The notes: a model not told the origin generated them from the letters alone. Shown: positions 45,818 through 57,911, counted from the stretch's first letter. The stretch: DNA of 64,000 nt from Mixia osmundae IAM 14324 (GCF_000708205.1 NW_014575552.1:248001-312000); one strand, 5' to 3'. Numbers and translations: made by a program.

Positions 45818-47147
45818 ATGCCGCCGCAGTCAGAGCCGCTCCGGACCCTATACCTTCTTTGGGTCCTATGGACGATCGGCTTCGTGTTTGTACCCATCTG
45901 GTCTGTCAAGTATCTCATCAAGAGCATGCGTCCTGTACCTGAGAGAGGCTGGCTGGAGTCAATCTCGGTATCAGGCGAGTCTTTTTGCCGATCTGTAGCT
46001 CAAGATCTGAGCGTAATTGCTCAGCCGTGTACAGAGGCAATGTAATCGCAGAGATGGGTTATGCTTTACTCGGTCGCAATCCGACGAAATACGTCGACAG
46101 CTCGACTGCGCGGTGTGGCTATTTCAAACCTGCGCCACGACACATCCTTCGTGGTATAGCGAAAGCGTCTCATTGCGCAGAGCCCGTCGAATGCGTGGGC
46201 TACTTGTACGAAAAGAAGAACGCGCCAGAAAAGGACTACGCCCTTGGCCGCGGGCTTGTCGTGCTCGTGTCGGTCTCGAGCGATCACTGCACGCAAGGAA
46301 GCTGACCTTGACCGAAGCTTTCACGGAGGCGCTTATGCAGTTCTGAGCGCTCATCCTACTGATTTCTCCTCTGCAATCCCCAGGAATCTCATCAAGTATG
46401 ATTCAGTGGACGCCTGCATCAGCGTGGAGTACAGGTCTGTCAATCGAGGCTGCTTCCCCACTCAGCTTGTGGACGCTCTATCCGCTTACAATCATCTGGT
46501 CGACGTCAAAGGCATCGATGCCAAGCGCATCGTACTCTGTGGCGATTCAGCAGGCGCGAATCTCGCTCTCGCGCTGACACGCTATTTGCGTGATGAGGGC
46601 GTGCTACCTATGCCTCGCGGACTCTTTCTGCTGTCACCTTGGGTAGACATGTCGTGGGCTTGGCCGGAAGGGCCCAAACAAGGCGAGGAGCCCTCCGGAT
46701 TCGGCTACGCGGAAGACATTATCGACATGAACACTGCGGGCAAGTATTGCATCAACAATTTCGTCGGTGCGGCTAATTCGCCGTTGATCGTCTCGAGTCC
46801 TTATGTCTCGCCTGCTTCCCAAAATCTCACGTCCGACGAGCTTGAAACGCTATTCAGCGAATTCCCCAAAACGTTCATACATAGCGCCAAAGCAGAAGTC
46901 CTTCACGCAGAGATCATGCGGCTTAAGGTACGCACATCAGCTTTTTCGGGGATCTCACCTTGACAGAGGTCTGCAGGAACGGATGAAAAACTGCGGCGTC
47001 GACGTAACGAGCGTGAGCTTCAAAGCTGGCGCACACGACATCCTGATCTTGCCTGCAATCTTCTTCGGCGGAAGTGCGAGACGGAAGCGGTTCTGGCAAG
47101 GCAAGGCAAAGACGTGGTTTGACGAAGTCTTCGAAGGACCAGTGTGA
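45818..47147 (+). CDS. Alpha/beta-hydrolase, HSL-family esterase/lipase
   Basis: Four exons (45818-45974, 46025-46262, 46318-46927, 46977-47147) give 391 residues. An N-terminal membrane anchor (LYLLWVLWTIGFVFVPIW) suggests an ER or membrane-bound enzyme. The oxyanion block reads FHGGAYAV (HGGA in place of HGGG), the nucleophile elbow is GDSAGANLAL, and the catalytic His lies in GAHDILILP. This is the alpha/beta-hydrolase-3 branch that includes sterol-ester and drug esterases of fungi. Two of three introns need GC donors: GCGAGT at 45975 (50 nt) and GCTCGT at 46263 (55 nt). The second is the weaker, but gives GLVV-FHGGAY. The last is GT-AG. Confidence 0.85.
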
Positions 47148-47185
47148 GTCACGATGCATATCTGTACAAGCACATTTCCGAAGCG

Positions 47186-49039
47186 CTAGAATAGCGAGCT
47201 GTTGTTACCAGTAGAGCCGCCCGAGCTCTGCCAAATGCTGCTCGATGACTTTTGTGCTGCGAGAGAGGCCATACTCGTCTGATTGCTGCCAGTTGGCTTC
47301 TTACTTGATGAGCCCATGAAGTCGAGTAGATCGTCAAATGCGTCTGCCTTGGTCGATGCGGGCAGACTTGCCTGTGCGGTCGCTTGGAGCTGGCTAGACG
47401 AGCGATAGGTCGGCGCACCGTTGCCGTACGAGGGCATCGGCGCAGCTGCGGCCATATAATTGGGCTTGGCCGTCATCGGTGCGGCCGTAGAAGGTCGGGC
47501 GGTCATGGGCTGCATCATCGGTTGAGGCGCCAGAGCTGATTGGGCTCGTTGCTGTGCAGGAAGAGGCGAGACAGCAGAAGCGGGAGATGCGCGCAAGGGC
47601 GTCATTGTGGGCGCAGGCGAAGCAGCGGCAGGCTGGCTTTTGACAGGCGATTGGTTCATCATATCGAAGAAGGTAGGCTTGGCTGCCTGCGGACGCGATG
47701 CGGCCTGAGGTTGCGCAGGGGCCGGCATGGCTGCGGGCACAGGCGGAGAGACGGGAGCGCTCTGGAAGTCGTCAAAGTCGTCGTCTGCAATCGTCGCGGC
47801 TGCGGCCGGCGCGAGCGCCGGCGCAGGCTCATCATCGCCAAAATCAAAGAGGTCGACTTCTTTGACAGGTGCAGGTTTCGCGGGTGTAGCTGTCTTTGCC
47901 TTTGCCGCAGTGGTGGTCGTGTGGGTAGATGAAGACCGAGCTGGCGCACGATCGTCTTCACCTTCGTCATACTCCTCCCAATCCTTGTCTTGTCTTTTCG
48001 CAGTCGAGGCTGCATCGTTGTAGCTATGCGTCACTGGCTCGTCCCATCGTGATGACGATGGTCCTGCAGGCGAGTCAGATGATAGGTTCGGCAAGATCGG
48101 TTGTGAGCTTGCCTGTGTAGGAGTCGCTGCCAAATCCACCGTATTTGCTTCCACTGGCGGTCGTGAAAGATGGGCCATTGCTACTGTTGCCTGTGCCGGC
48201 ATACTTTGTCTTGGCAGCGCGAGCTTTTCTGCGTTCTTGGCGGACCCTGTCTATGTCTGAGAGGAGGTCTGCCAGCTCTTTGGACCTATTGCGAACTGCA
48301 TCGATCTCCAGGTTCAGCTACCCTGACAGCCGAGTGTAAGATCACTTGCCATTGATCCCTTGGTCCTTGCCCTTTTCGTCTATGTAGTGAAAGTTGCGGA
48401 GGATCTTGATCATCGCGACATGTGTGCGCGCATCATCGACGACGCGTTCTGATCCGTGCTTGACGAGATACTCGAGCAACTGAAGCGCCTGCACCATATA
48501 CGACACGGTCAGCATGAAGCTGAATGTGACGAGACAGTGGACGTGCCTTGTAGATCTGACGCCATTGATGTGCTTCTTTCTCGGTAAAGCGCGAGTATAT
48601 CGTCGGCATAATCTCGTTGAACAGCGCGCTGGCGCACAAGCATCAGCAGGCAGCGAAGGTGACATATTGCTGACCCACTAGTCATTCGTCCTGCATGGCT
48701 CACTGTCAGCATGAGTCGGCAGAGACAAGCAGGCCGCTCACGCTTGGGCTATCTCTGTCATTGAGGTCGACGAGGCTCCCCAGGGATCGTCGTTGGTTGC
48801 CTCCCTCACTTTGGCTTCCATTTCTGTGTAGTTGAGGACGACATTCTATCGAGGTCAGGATGTACTCAGCAATCGCTAGGCTGAGTGCACAGATAGGCCG
48901 ACCTTGGCCTGATTGTACATCGACTTGACGTCGTACATCCTGCAAAGCACGAGCACATCAGATCGCAAAATGAGCGCAGGAGATGGTGTGCCTGCGTTAT
49001 CTGGGACGCCTGCTTGGCCAGCGACTCGATAAAGTCCAT
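47186..49039 (-). CDS. ENT3: Epsin-like ENTH adaptor (Ent3/epsinR)
   Basis: Eight exons (49039-48996, 48939-48903, 48845-48742, 48690-48679, 48628-48547, 48488-48350, 48295-48113, 48063-47186) give 492 residues. The ENTH domain (about 14-150) is full: MYDVKSMYNQAK, EMEAKVREATNDDPWGASS, FNEIMPTIYSRFTEK, WRQIYKALQLLEYLVKHGS and ILRNFHYIDEKGKDQG. The tail holds acidic phenylalanine motifs (VDLFDFGDDE, DDDFDDFQSA, AFDDLLDFMG) for AP-1, GGA and clathrin. It works in transport between Golgi and endosome. Introns 1, 5, 6 and 7 all need GC donors (GCAGGC, GCACGT, GCAAGT, GCAAGC). Exon 4 is a 12-nt microexon coding TNDY. Each join keeps frame and the ENTH sequence. Confidence 0.93.
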
Positions 49040-49174
49040 CTTGCCCGCTACGACGCTTGCCAATCGCCGCTCAAGCGCTGTATCGATGAGGCACGCCGCG
49101 CCCAACTTCGTCGCGTCGTTTTGCCAGAAGACCGAGCTTGCCTGTCAGCGCCACAGCGACATCCTCCTACAGCG

Positions 49175-50151
49175 ATGGTCAAGCGGCTGGTCGTCTTCGA
49201 CTTTGACTGGTCCCTCGTCGATCAAGACACGGACCGCTACGTCTTCGAGTGTCTCCAGCCCGAACTGCGCAAATCGATGAAAGTCGACAAAGCGCACGTT
49301 CAATGGACTGATCTCATGTCGGCCGTCTTTTCTCCTTGCATTCTCTGGATCTCAACGAGCGACACTGAATGCCAGGGCGCGCAACCTTGGCAAGCTGCAC
49401 GAGCAAGGCTTCACTAGACAGCAAATTGAAGAATCTCTTCAGGAGCTCCCCTTTGCAAGTCTCTTGTGTCCAGCTTGTGCCACTGCTCAGACTGGCAAGG
49501 TGGCTCGCAGCATAGAGCCATGCGAAGAGGCGTACGGTCGCTCAAGGAACGTACCCAGACGACGTTGTTCTGTCTGAGCAACTCCAACTCCATCTTTATC
49601 GATACCATCCTCAAGGTCAGCCAGGCACGCCCTGCGCCATTTACGCCTTTGCTGATGTCAGGCATCCGATAGCATCATAGAATGACCGACATCTTCAGCG
49701 AGATCGTCACCAATCCGGCAGAATGGGACGACACAGGCTTACTCAAGCTACGACGGCGGATCAGCCCAGAGGAGCAACAGCACAATTGCAAAGTCGGCTG
49801 CAGCCCGAATATGTGCAAAGGTGAGCCTACAGACCATATGTCTTTGGCTGGCTGACGAGCGTGCAGGCACGGAATTGGCGGCCTACCTCGAGCGACATGG
49901 TGGATTCGATCAAGTCATCTATGTTGGAGACGGTGGCAACGACATGTGCCCAGTGCTGACCCTGCGCTCGTTCGTCTCCGATGGTGGGCGAGGATGTCCG
50001 GCTGATACAGACAGACAGACAAGACCTGGCACTCGTACGAACTGGCCGCGAGCTACAAAGGCGAATAGCCAGAGAGGGGGGCACCCGATGCGAGATCAAA
50101 TACTGGGGAGGAGCGTGGGAAGTAGAGCAGATCTTCAACACAATGCAATGA
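49175..50151 (+). CDS. PHOSPHO-type HAD phosphatase
   Basis: Six exons (49175-49317, 49376-49454, 49511-49615, 49673-49820, 49867-49969, 50019-50151) give 236 residues. Motif I is VVFDFDWSLVDQDTD with both Asp. Motif II is LFCLSNSNSIFI and the later acidic motif is IYVGDGGNDMCP. HAD phosphatases of the PHOSPHO1/2 group act on phosphocholine, phosphoethanolamine or pyridoxal phosphate. The Cys-containing C1-cap end PNMCKGTELAAYL is typical. Intron 2 (49455-49510) is GC-AG with GCAAGT and gives ELPF-HRAMRRGV. The other four are GT-AG, 46-58 nt. It is divergent from ENT3, 135 bp between starts. The substrate is not predictable. Confidence 0.88.
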
Positions 50152-50166
50152 TGCGGCTTGCGCAGT

Positions 50167-50983
50167 CTAGTAGGCAACATAATTGACAGTAGGATGATAA
50201 GCATGTTCGTCCGCATTGATCGGTTCGGAGCTCTGCGCGTATCTGATCTTCTTCTGCGTCGGGGGCAGAGGCGGCTTCCAGCTCGATTGGGTGGGAGCGG
50301 CTTCTGTGAAGTAGAGCGAAGAGAGCGAAGGTGGCGGTTGTGGTAGCGTGGCGAGCGATTTGCCGTCTGCCGAGGCGATGTTGTCCACTTTTGCTGCACC
50401 CGGCTTGGGCAATCTGCTCGCGCATCAGCGGACACGAACTCATGAGCAAGGACGCAAGCTGACGCTAATCCCTCTGGCTGGGCGAGGAGCAGGTTGGACA
50501 GATGATCTTGGGTCACCATCTCGACTTTGGGGTACATCCGCCGAAAGTCACGTCTGTCAAGCAGTCAGTGCGGGGCCAGTTCAATGAGCATACGGCATAC
50601 TTGTAGTATGGATTAAAGGCAGGATCGGTCGCTGTACCGTGACTGCGTGAGCTCTGAGACGATCAGTTTTTGGAGATAGGACGTACCCTTGCTGGCGGGC
50701 ATGCGATAGCCCTCTTCTCGCGATCCAGGCGTTGGAAAGCGATTGCTCGTCGCCAGAGGTACGCCAGTACTCGACTCCCTTGTGACATGGCAGCAGTGAG
50801 CAAGCCTGGGCGAGCACAATGCGGCAAACTCACGGATTGACGACGAGCGCTTCCCTGAATTTGCGCCAAAAGGGTGACTTTTCAGTCGTCATGTACCTAC
50901 TCACGAGTCAGCTCAGCTCTGTAGACGAACTCGGGGCCCGGCACGGACTTGAAAGGGTTGGCTGACATGGCCTTTTGCGCCAT
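50167..50983 (-). CDS. NADH dehydrogenase (complex I) 21.3 kDa accessory subunit
   Basis: Exons 50896-50834, 50778-50687, 50631-50601, 50553-50464 and 50413-50167 are clear; a first exon 50983-50949 with a 52-nt intron is likely. The total is about 185 residues. The core has the fungal 21.3 kDa pattern: SPFWRKFREALVVNPESSTG, VPLATSNRFPTPGSR, GYRMPASKA, NPYYKRDFRRMYPKVEMVTQ and LSNLLLAQPEG. The C-terminus is Pro/Ala-rich. Known homologues sit in the mitochondrial complex I of filamentous fungi. A start at 50892 (MTTEKSPFW) is the alternative; the in-frame run VPGPEFVYRAEL would then lie in 5' leader or intron. It is divergent from BET5. Confidence 0.7.
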
Positions 50984-51059
50984 CTTGGCTCGCCTGACGC
51001 TGTTCGTTGACAAAACGCGCGAAAGCGAGGAGAGACTGGCCAGGCCCGGTCAGGCAAAA

Positions 51060-51725
51060 ATGACAATCTACAGGCAAGCCAAGCGCAGACAGACAAGCTC
51101 AGAGCTGATGGAAGTGCGAACAGTCTCTTCATCTACGATCGCCATTGCGAGTGCGTCTACTTTCATGACTTTCGAGAGAAGCCAACAAGCTACCGACCGG
51201 GCGCATCGACTCTACCGGGTGTCTGTCCTGCCTTTGACGCACCACCTCTCCGAGCACAAGACGACTCGATCGTGCTCGACAGAGCCAGCGTAGCTTCAAT
51301 TACCGCGCCCGTCTCGAGACGTGATTTGCCATTCGACGAAGAGGCCAAGCTGGTCTATGGCGTCGTCTTTTCGCTGCGCAACATGGTCAAGAAGCTCGCC
51401 GGGAGGTTCGCCATCATATTCCTACTCTTGCTTTCGCACACTCACTGTGCACCTCAGAGAGGAAGCATTCCTGTCCTACTCAACGTCGACGTACAAGCTA
51501 CACTTCTTCGAGACCGTCACCGGCTACAAATTCCTCTTGCTCTCGGATCTCTCCGCACCCGGATCGCTGCGCCACGTCCTCAAACAGATCTACCAAGGCG
51601 CCTTCATTGAGTTTGTCGTGCGCAATCCTCTGATTCAGATGGACAGCCACCAAAGCGGCAGAGGCATCGACAATGTCGCCTTTCGACGCGCTGTCGGCCA
51701 GTTTATCGCTACCATCTCAACTTGA
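51060..51725 (+). CDS. BET5: TRAPP subunit Bet5/TRAPPC1
   Basis: Three exons (51060-51073, 51124-51405, 51458-51725) give 187 residues. Bet5 is a longin-like core subunit of TRAPP complexes, Rab1 exchange factors in ER-Golgi and autophagy traffic. Conserved blocks are MTIYSLFIYDRHCECVYF, KLVYGVVFSLRNMVKKL, LSYSTSTYKLHFFET and GYKFLLLSD. A loop of about 45 residues between the first two makes it longer than yeast Bet5 (159). The first coding exon is 14 nt; intron 1 (51074-51123, 50 nt) is GC-AG with a GCAAGC donor. Intron 2 is GT-AG, 52 nt. Confidence 0.94.
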
Positions 51726-51904
51726 GCTGCCTTGCTGCTGGCACTTCTCAGACACTGTCAGATAATACAGAGTGTTTCGTCGGCGCAGCTTGACTTCGAA
51801 CGAAGCCAAGCACCCTGTCGCCATTCAGGGACGATAATTCCTGATCTTCCTCGCTCGGCTGGCAAGAGATGTCTTTACTGCTAACGATACAAGGCGACGC
51901 GGAC

Positions 51905-52772
51905 ATGGAGACAGCCCGCTCAGCTAAGCGTGCCCACGACGTCGCTGCCCATGCGCACTCGGACAGTAGCGATGACGAGGAGCATGTCAGCGAGAGTGCC
52001 CTTATCCGTCGTCGTACCGGGCTCGATTCTGGCATTGATGTCGCTTTCGCCCAGCTTTCTGTCGATGCCGCTCCGTTCGCCGGGCCTGACACCGCTAGCC
52101 CTCAAGCCTTGACCAAATCTGCGCCCGCCCGTGATGTCAGCGCTCAGATCAAGCGAGACAAGCGCATAGAGATCAACTTGCTCAGGGGGCAAGCTCACGA
52201 ACTGCGCAATGAAGCCGAACTCCTGCGACGAGCAGCGATGGGCATCATGCGTGCCGAAGTAAAGCCCATGATGGCACAGGTTGTCCACTTGCATCGCGAG
52301 TACAAATCGTTGCGCAAGTCAGCAGTAGCTCCCGACTTTGGCCGCCAAGAGATCAATCCCAAAGCGTCTCAGCTCGAGTACGAGGCCGGTAGATTAGAAT
52401 CATACGCTGATCAGCGCGAATGGTATGCCGATCGAAAACAGCGCAAGGCCGACAGACTCGACGCCAAGGCGGCCATGCTCGAAGCGAAGCTCGACGTACT
52501 CATGCATGGCAGCTCCAACTTCGCACAGTTGGACCCTGCCATAGCCTCGTCCGCGCATGCTTCGACCTCGAGGTCAGTCTTGCGTCGGTCGGTCGAATCC
52601 ATCTGATGCTTGCTGCTGCCGCCGACCTAGATCGAAGGCAGGCGTCTACATCGACAAGATGACCGTCGAGTCAGACGGCACGATACAACTTGACAAAGTC
52701 GTTGTGGACCGATGCGGCCACGGTCTCTGCATCAAGTGGGTCTTCCCCTTCATTCGCAATCACGCTGGCTGA
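51905..52772 (+). CDS. Coiled-coil protein of unknown function
   Basis: Two exons (51905-52572, 52631-52772) give 269 residues; an in-frame ATG at 51869 would add 12. The N-terminal 90 residues are disordered and acidic (SDSSDDEEHVSES). From about 95 a long helix runs through IKRDKRIEINLLRGQAHELR and ADQREWYADRKQRKADRLDA. After a 58-nt GT-AG intron the protein ends in a small beta-like segment, GVYIDKMTVESDGTIQLDK and VDRCGHGLCIKWVFPF. I recognise no family. The second exon is supported because it removes an early stop and continues with good composition. Confidence 0.6.
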
Positions 52773-53558
52773 TCACTCAAGAGCGCAGCAACATCACGAC
52801 GCAAGGCGACGGTCATCTTCATCTTGCTGAAGCCATCAAGGCCATCCCGCACTGGTGAAAGCTATAATTGCAAACACGACCGGGTCAGACAGTCACAGGA
52901 TATTTGCCTTTGACCATGAGCTGCTCAGCCTGAAAACAAAGCGTGTGAATTGCGCCCGCGACGCGTCTTCGTCCTTTTCCGTCGATCGCGTCGTCTCGTG
53001 ACTGATCACGGATGGACAAAGGGCCCAGTCCTGAGCACTGAGAGCGTGTCAGAAGTCGGACAGCGCAGTGCGGCCGTGCGAGAAGGAGGTAGGAGAAGAC
53101 GCTCAGACTCGACATACACGGTTGCGAGGGAGTGCAGAAGCCAGACTTGTCTCGCCTGTTCGCCGCTGTCAACGGCCGACTCTGGGCGTTGCTCTGCCAC
53201 GAACATCCCGCAAAAAACCTGAGCAGGCCTCAGTGATATCACATTCAGCAGAGCATCTGCTGCCGTCCTCTATATAAGCTTGATCAGGTCGTTTGCTGGG
53301 CTACACGACAACGAAAGCTCGTGCCTGAGCAACCACGAAAGGGCACCACCTCGTCCTCCCTATCGATCAATTGACAGTCAGTTGCGCCCCAGACGCTCTG
53401 TCTCTAAACGGCAGCTTCGTCGGCTGCGCCCGAGCTCGTCAATAGTGCAGTCAGGGGATCTCAGACGATGTCAAGCCAGTCTGCATCCTCCCGACCGACC
53501 CGGACGAGACCCGTCTCTTGCTCTTACAGCGGTACTGAGAAGGAAGAGAAGCTCACCA
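52773..53558. other. Intergenic region with possible small minus-strand exon
   Basis: No gene is firm. On the minus strand, a TTTTCAG acceptor is followed by a short frame ending AEQLMVKGKYPVTV and a stop at 52885, which may be the last exon of a small gene. I could not find the rest. The plus-strand part after 53270 is probably the leader of the next gene. Confidence 0.3.
53271..53278 (+). promoter_or_regulatory. TATA-like box
   Basis: TATATAAG on the plus strand, 288 bp upstream of the likely ATG of the Ser-rich coiled-coil gene. It is a clean match in a GC-moderate setting. Confidence 0.45.
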
Positions 53559-56500
53559 ATGCTCGCAAAAAGGTTCGTACCTGCTAGCATGCACGTCGCG
53601 GAAGACGATGCTGAGATGCCTTTCATTAGCTACAAGCCTATCGCGCGCGAACGCGACAAGCCTCAAGCAATGCCTCGACGAGCTCAGTCCTGTCAGTCTC
53701 TGCACCACCCACGATCAGCCAGATTGGGGCAAGTAGCGCTCTGGGCAACGGTCGATCTATACACGAGCGCAGGCATAGCAAGACGCACTCTGTCTCTCGC
53801 AAACGGGCTAGCGTTGTCTTGCAGCTTGCTCCTGCGGCGACAAGACCGCTCTCTGGCAGCGTACAACAACGATCCCACGCTCATTCATCATCTACTTCTG
53901 GTCAGAACACGCCGCTGCCGACAGCTTCGTCTGGCGCGCCGAGCAGCAAGACCGCAACACCCGCGGACTGGCCACCCGCCTCGCCAGCAAAACGATCTTC
54001 TTGGGCCAGAAACCCCTCAGTCCCTGTCTCTCCGGTCAGGCCGAGCCATAGACATAAACAGAGTCAATCACGCGGCTCGATCTCGATGCTTGTCGCGAGT
54101 CATCTGAATAGCGCTCACTCGACGCCGACTTCCGCCCTACCTGGCTCAGACCGAAGGCGGTCTCTAGCCGCCGCAACACCCGCGCCCGAGCCTTTCGAGG
54201 CTTTTGCAGCGCATGCGCACGCGTACGAGCACCAATCACAGGGCTACAATCCGCGCATGAGCCTGCCACATGCGGCTTTGCTCTTTGCGAGTCCAGCACA
54301 AGGCTCGCTCGCTAGCTTTCCCATGTTTCAATCGGACTCGAACAGCAGTCAAGCGGCAGAAGCATTACAAGCCAAGATCACACCAGGCTCAAGCATAGCG
54401 ATGATGCCGTCGCGTACTCAGCCGCCCATCTCGCCCGCGCTAGCGAGCAGCGCCTTTCGGCGGGGCTCAGAACCTGCAGCTACCGCCAGCGATGCCGCGA
54501 GCAATCGTCAGTCGGTGCGGCATTCAAAGCGACATTCGCGTAACATGTCCATATCTGTGCCCGGCTTGTCTGCGTTCACTTTCGGACCGCCCATCATCAC
54601 GCCTCCGTCGCCAATGGTGCTCTCGAGCAGCTTCGGTAATAATGTGTCCGCGCTACAGTCAGCACCGATCAGTCTATCGGCTTCTTCTCCTGCCATCGTC
54701 AGCGCTGTAGATGAAGAGACTCCGGGTAAGCATAGTCGGAGACAGTCGAGGCATATGCGCAAGTCCAGCATGGCGACCAGACGCGAATCCATGGAAGTCA
54801 TGTCGGGCATGCAACTTGATTGCGCGATGCCAGGCTCGCCCTCACCCGGGGGAACGCCCAACATGGGCGGGCTGCGGTCGCCTGGAAAGGATGACGAGCG
54901 CGAACAGTCGCCAGAAGAAGCCGCAATGGAGCGCTCAAGGTCGCTGATGGCCCTCGAAGGGCGACGTATGTCGGCCTCATCATCATCGCATTCCTCGCCA
55001 GCGTTCCTGCAGGCGCCGTCAGCGCCTAACGTCATGATGGGCTTTGACCAGATCCTCATGCCCGAATCTGCAGAGACTTTGCGATCGCCCAATCCTGCTT
55101 CACCCCATTTCTCGCCTGCTCTATTCAGTTCGACGGCTTTCTCGGCCAGTGGTAGTCCGCAGCACGCGCAATTCATGGGCTCGCCTAGCTTCGGCGGCTC
55201 CTTCCAAAGCAGTCCGCTCTATCAGTCTAGCAAGGCGAGCAAGCGCAGCAGCTGGAGCGCGGGGCAAGGACTTGGCGTAAGCAATGATGGTGGCACTCCT
55301 CTGAGTGCAAGTCTGCTTGCCGGCGGCCGCGGTGCGCTAGATTTAGGCATGCTCGTCGAAGAGAACGAAGAAGATGAGGACGATGCTACGACTTGGCAGG
55401 ACACATCTGTCACATCCTCCTCCTCACTTTCGTCTACAGGTCAGACGGATGTATAAAGACCGCATGCAGAGCTGACATGGACTGCACAGGTTCAAAAACC
55501 GCAAAAGGACCTCGTCCTCGGCCAGCTTCGATAATGGTCCCTCCGAGTCAGATGTCTCGATCTGCGACTATGTCGCCCTCAGATAGCATGCCACCGAAGC
55601 CCCTCGCCTTGCCGGTCGGCGCGACGCTCTCGAAGTCTACGCCGGCAGGTCTGCGCACGCTCAGCTTAGGCACGGCCAGCTCAGCTGCTCCCGTCAGTGG
55701 CCCTTCAAGCGCTCCTGTATCGACAGCGCGCCGCACCAGCATTTCATCAAAGAGGAGCTCGCTTGGCTACAAGACGCAGATCAATGGATCGCTGCCACCC
55801 ACTCCCAGCTCAGCAACGTCTGTCTCTCATCGGTCTCCTTTGTCGTTGGCGACAGGAGCTGTACCGCTGCGAGCAATATCTAATCCTGTCGCGCGCTCGC
55901 CCTCTACAACTGCCACCTCGCCGGGCGTCACAGATAGCAACTCAACGCCCAGATCTCCCACCTCTTATTTTAGTCAGCCGCCTTGGATGAGCGACAAGAC
56001 TGCAACAGTCTCAACGCAGACTGAAGCTACCACCGTGCCAATGTTCAGCCCCAATGTGTCCATGCTCGCACATAGCCAGAGCCAGGTAACGATCCCGTAA
56101 CTAGCTGTATGCAGAGCTAATGCAGCAGGCAGGCCGAAGATGATAATGCACAGATTGCTCGCCTCGAGGCAGAGGTCGAGCGCTTGACCGTAGAGCTTGC
56201 GGAAGCGCGGCAAGTCGACCTCACGGAAGCAACACCACTTCGCCAGCGAGTTGCGAAGCTTCAGACGGATCTCGATAACGTACATGCTGAGAAACGTGCC
56301 GAAGCATCGCAACACAAAGCCCAAGCCGACGCGTTGCGCGCCCAACTGATGGAAGCAAGCGAACAACTCGCGGATCTCGAGCTTCAACGAGGCGTTCTGC
56401 AAGACGATGTCGATGGCTGGCGGGGCCGTTGCGCTGATCTCGAGCGTTCGGTTGAACGCGAAAAAGACCGGATAGACGAAGAACGCAAGGAGAGTGCGAC

Positions 56501-57911
56501 CGCACGCGAGAAAGTGCGCAAACTTGGCGATAGGTTAGCCGCCACCCAAGCCGAGGTCAATAGCCTGCGTCAAGCAATGGCACCTACGACCGACGAGCAC
56601 AAAGCACGCAAGTCCAACGCAGAAGACATCGCTCTAGCGGCTGCCCAAGCGCGTCTCATTGGCGAGATGCGTGACCAGATCTTCTCAATGGCTGCGACGC
56701 TCGAGAAGGAGCGCTCGGAGACTGCCAAAGCGCGGAGTCAAGTCCAGCATCTGCAGCGCCAGCTTCTCGCACAACCTACAACTAATATGCTTGGAATGTC
56801 ACTGCCTACAGGCGAGACGACGCCCGTGGTAAGCTCGGCGCCCCTCGATGACTATTCACGACGTCAGGCAAGCGATGCGTCGACGAATTCGTACGGACAA
56901 AGCTTCTCGTCCGGACAGATGTCAGAGGATCTGTCATTCTCCTCAGAGCCTTCCTCGCCGCCGTCTCATGCCACGTCTTTCGCATCAGGCCGGAAGCAGA
57001 GTGAACAGATGAGCATATCTGCCTCGCAGACCATTCGAAATCTGCAGACGCTGCCAGAAGAAGACGAAGAATTGGACGATCAGATCACGACGGTGATGCC
57101 GGGCTCGCAGAGCACACTTTTGCCCTCGTCAGCCAGTCAATCAGACCACGAGCTGCCTGTGCCTGAGCTCGACTCGGATGGTGATCGCGCTTGCTCGACT
57201 GCGTCGTCAGATGCTCATCCCAGGACGCCGTCGAAGGAGACACTGCCTCTACTACCAGTACAGCCCTCCCATGGCCGCAGCGATTCTTTCATTCGCGCAT
57301 GGTCATTCCCGAAGGGCCCCGTGGCAGATGTCAAGCAACGCGATGACCGCGACGATGGCTTCTTCCAGCTCGGCAAAGCCCTTTTACCTGCTGTGCCGAT
57401 TCCTGAGCATCTATTCGGCAATCTGCCGTTCGGCGAGCTTGACGATGAAGATGCAGTAAGTCATCGGACGTCGATGCACAGCTACAAGTCATCAGGCCCC
57501 CCCAGTCCAACGATGTCGAGGTGGCCAACGAATCGAACGAGCGTCTCTTCGGCTGGTTCGGTCTCGTCAGCTGCAGGAAAAGGACGCGTCTCTCTACAAA
57601 GCATCTCATCGCTTCTGGGGTCGTACGTGTCGTCAGCCGTTGTCGTTGCAGGACCGGGCGACGCGTCCGGTAACACGACAGTGCAAGACTTGCGCGAGCA
57701 CGAGTCTCGTGTCTTCAGCGATCAATCGACCACTCGGATCGCTCAGAGCATGCTAGCTTCGACTGCCAACGCTAACCTCTATTCAGAAGCTCAGCTCATC
57801 CCAGCAAGGTTCGGCAGGCTTGAGCCCAAGCAACTGCGACCATCGCCCCTGTCGCGACTCGACTTTACGCTCGCATGCGGCGCACTCAGGAGTGAGCTTA
57901 TCAATCTATAG
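53559..57911 (+). CDS. Large Ser-rich protein with central coiled coil
   Basis: The clear exons end at 55439, then 55490-56085 and 56133-57911, with introns of 50 and 47 nt. The 5' part (53559 to about 53740) is uncertain: two frames alternate and I could not fix those joins. The total is near 1,400 residues. The first 750 are Ser/Pro/Ala-rich and disordered, with basic RRxS-like sites suited to kinases (HSRRQSRHMRKSS). A coiled coil follows (AQIARLEAEVERLTVELAEA, then QLADLELQRGVLQDDVDGWR with the WRGRCADLE block found in fungal homologues), and a long acidic Ser-rich end. Function is unknown. It lies just upstream of the CLIP-170 homologue on the same strand. Confidence 0.65.

Noticed and set aside
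54508-55176. Open frame of 222 codons antisense to the Ser-rich coiled-coil gene
   Set aside because: Mirror frame of biased Ser/Ala codons; no exon partner and no domain.
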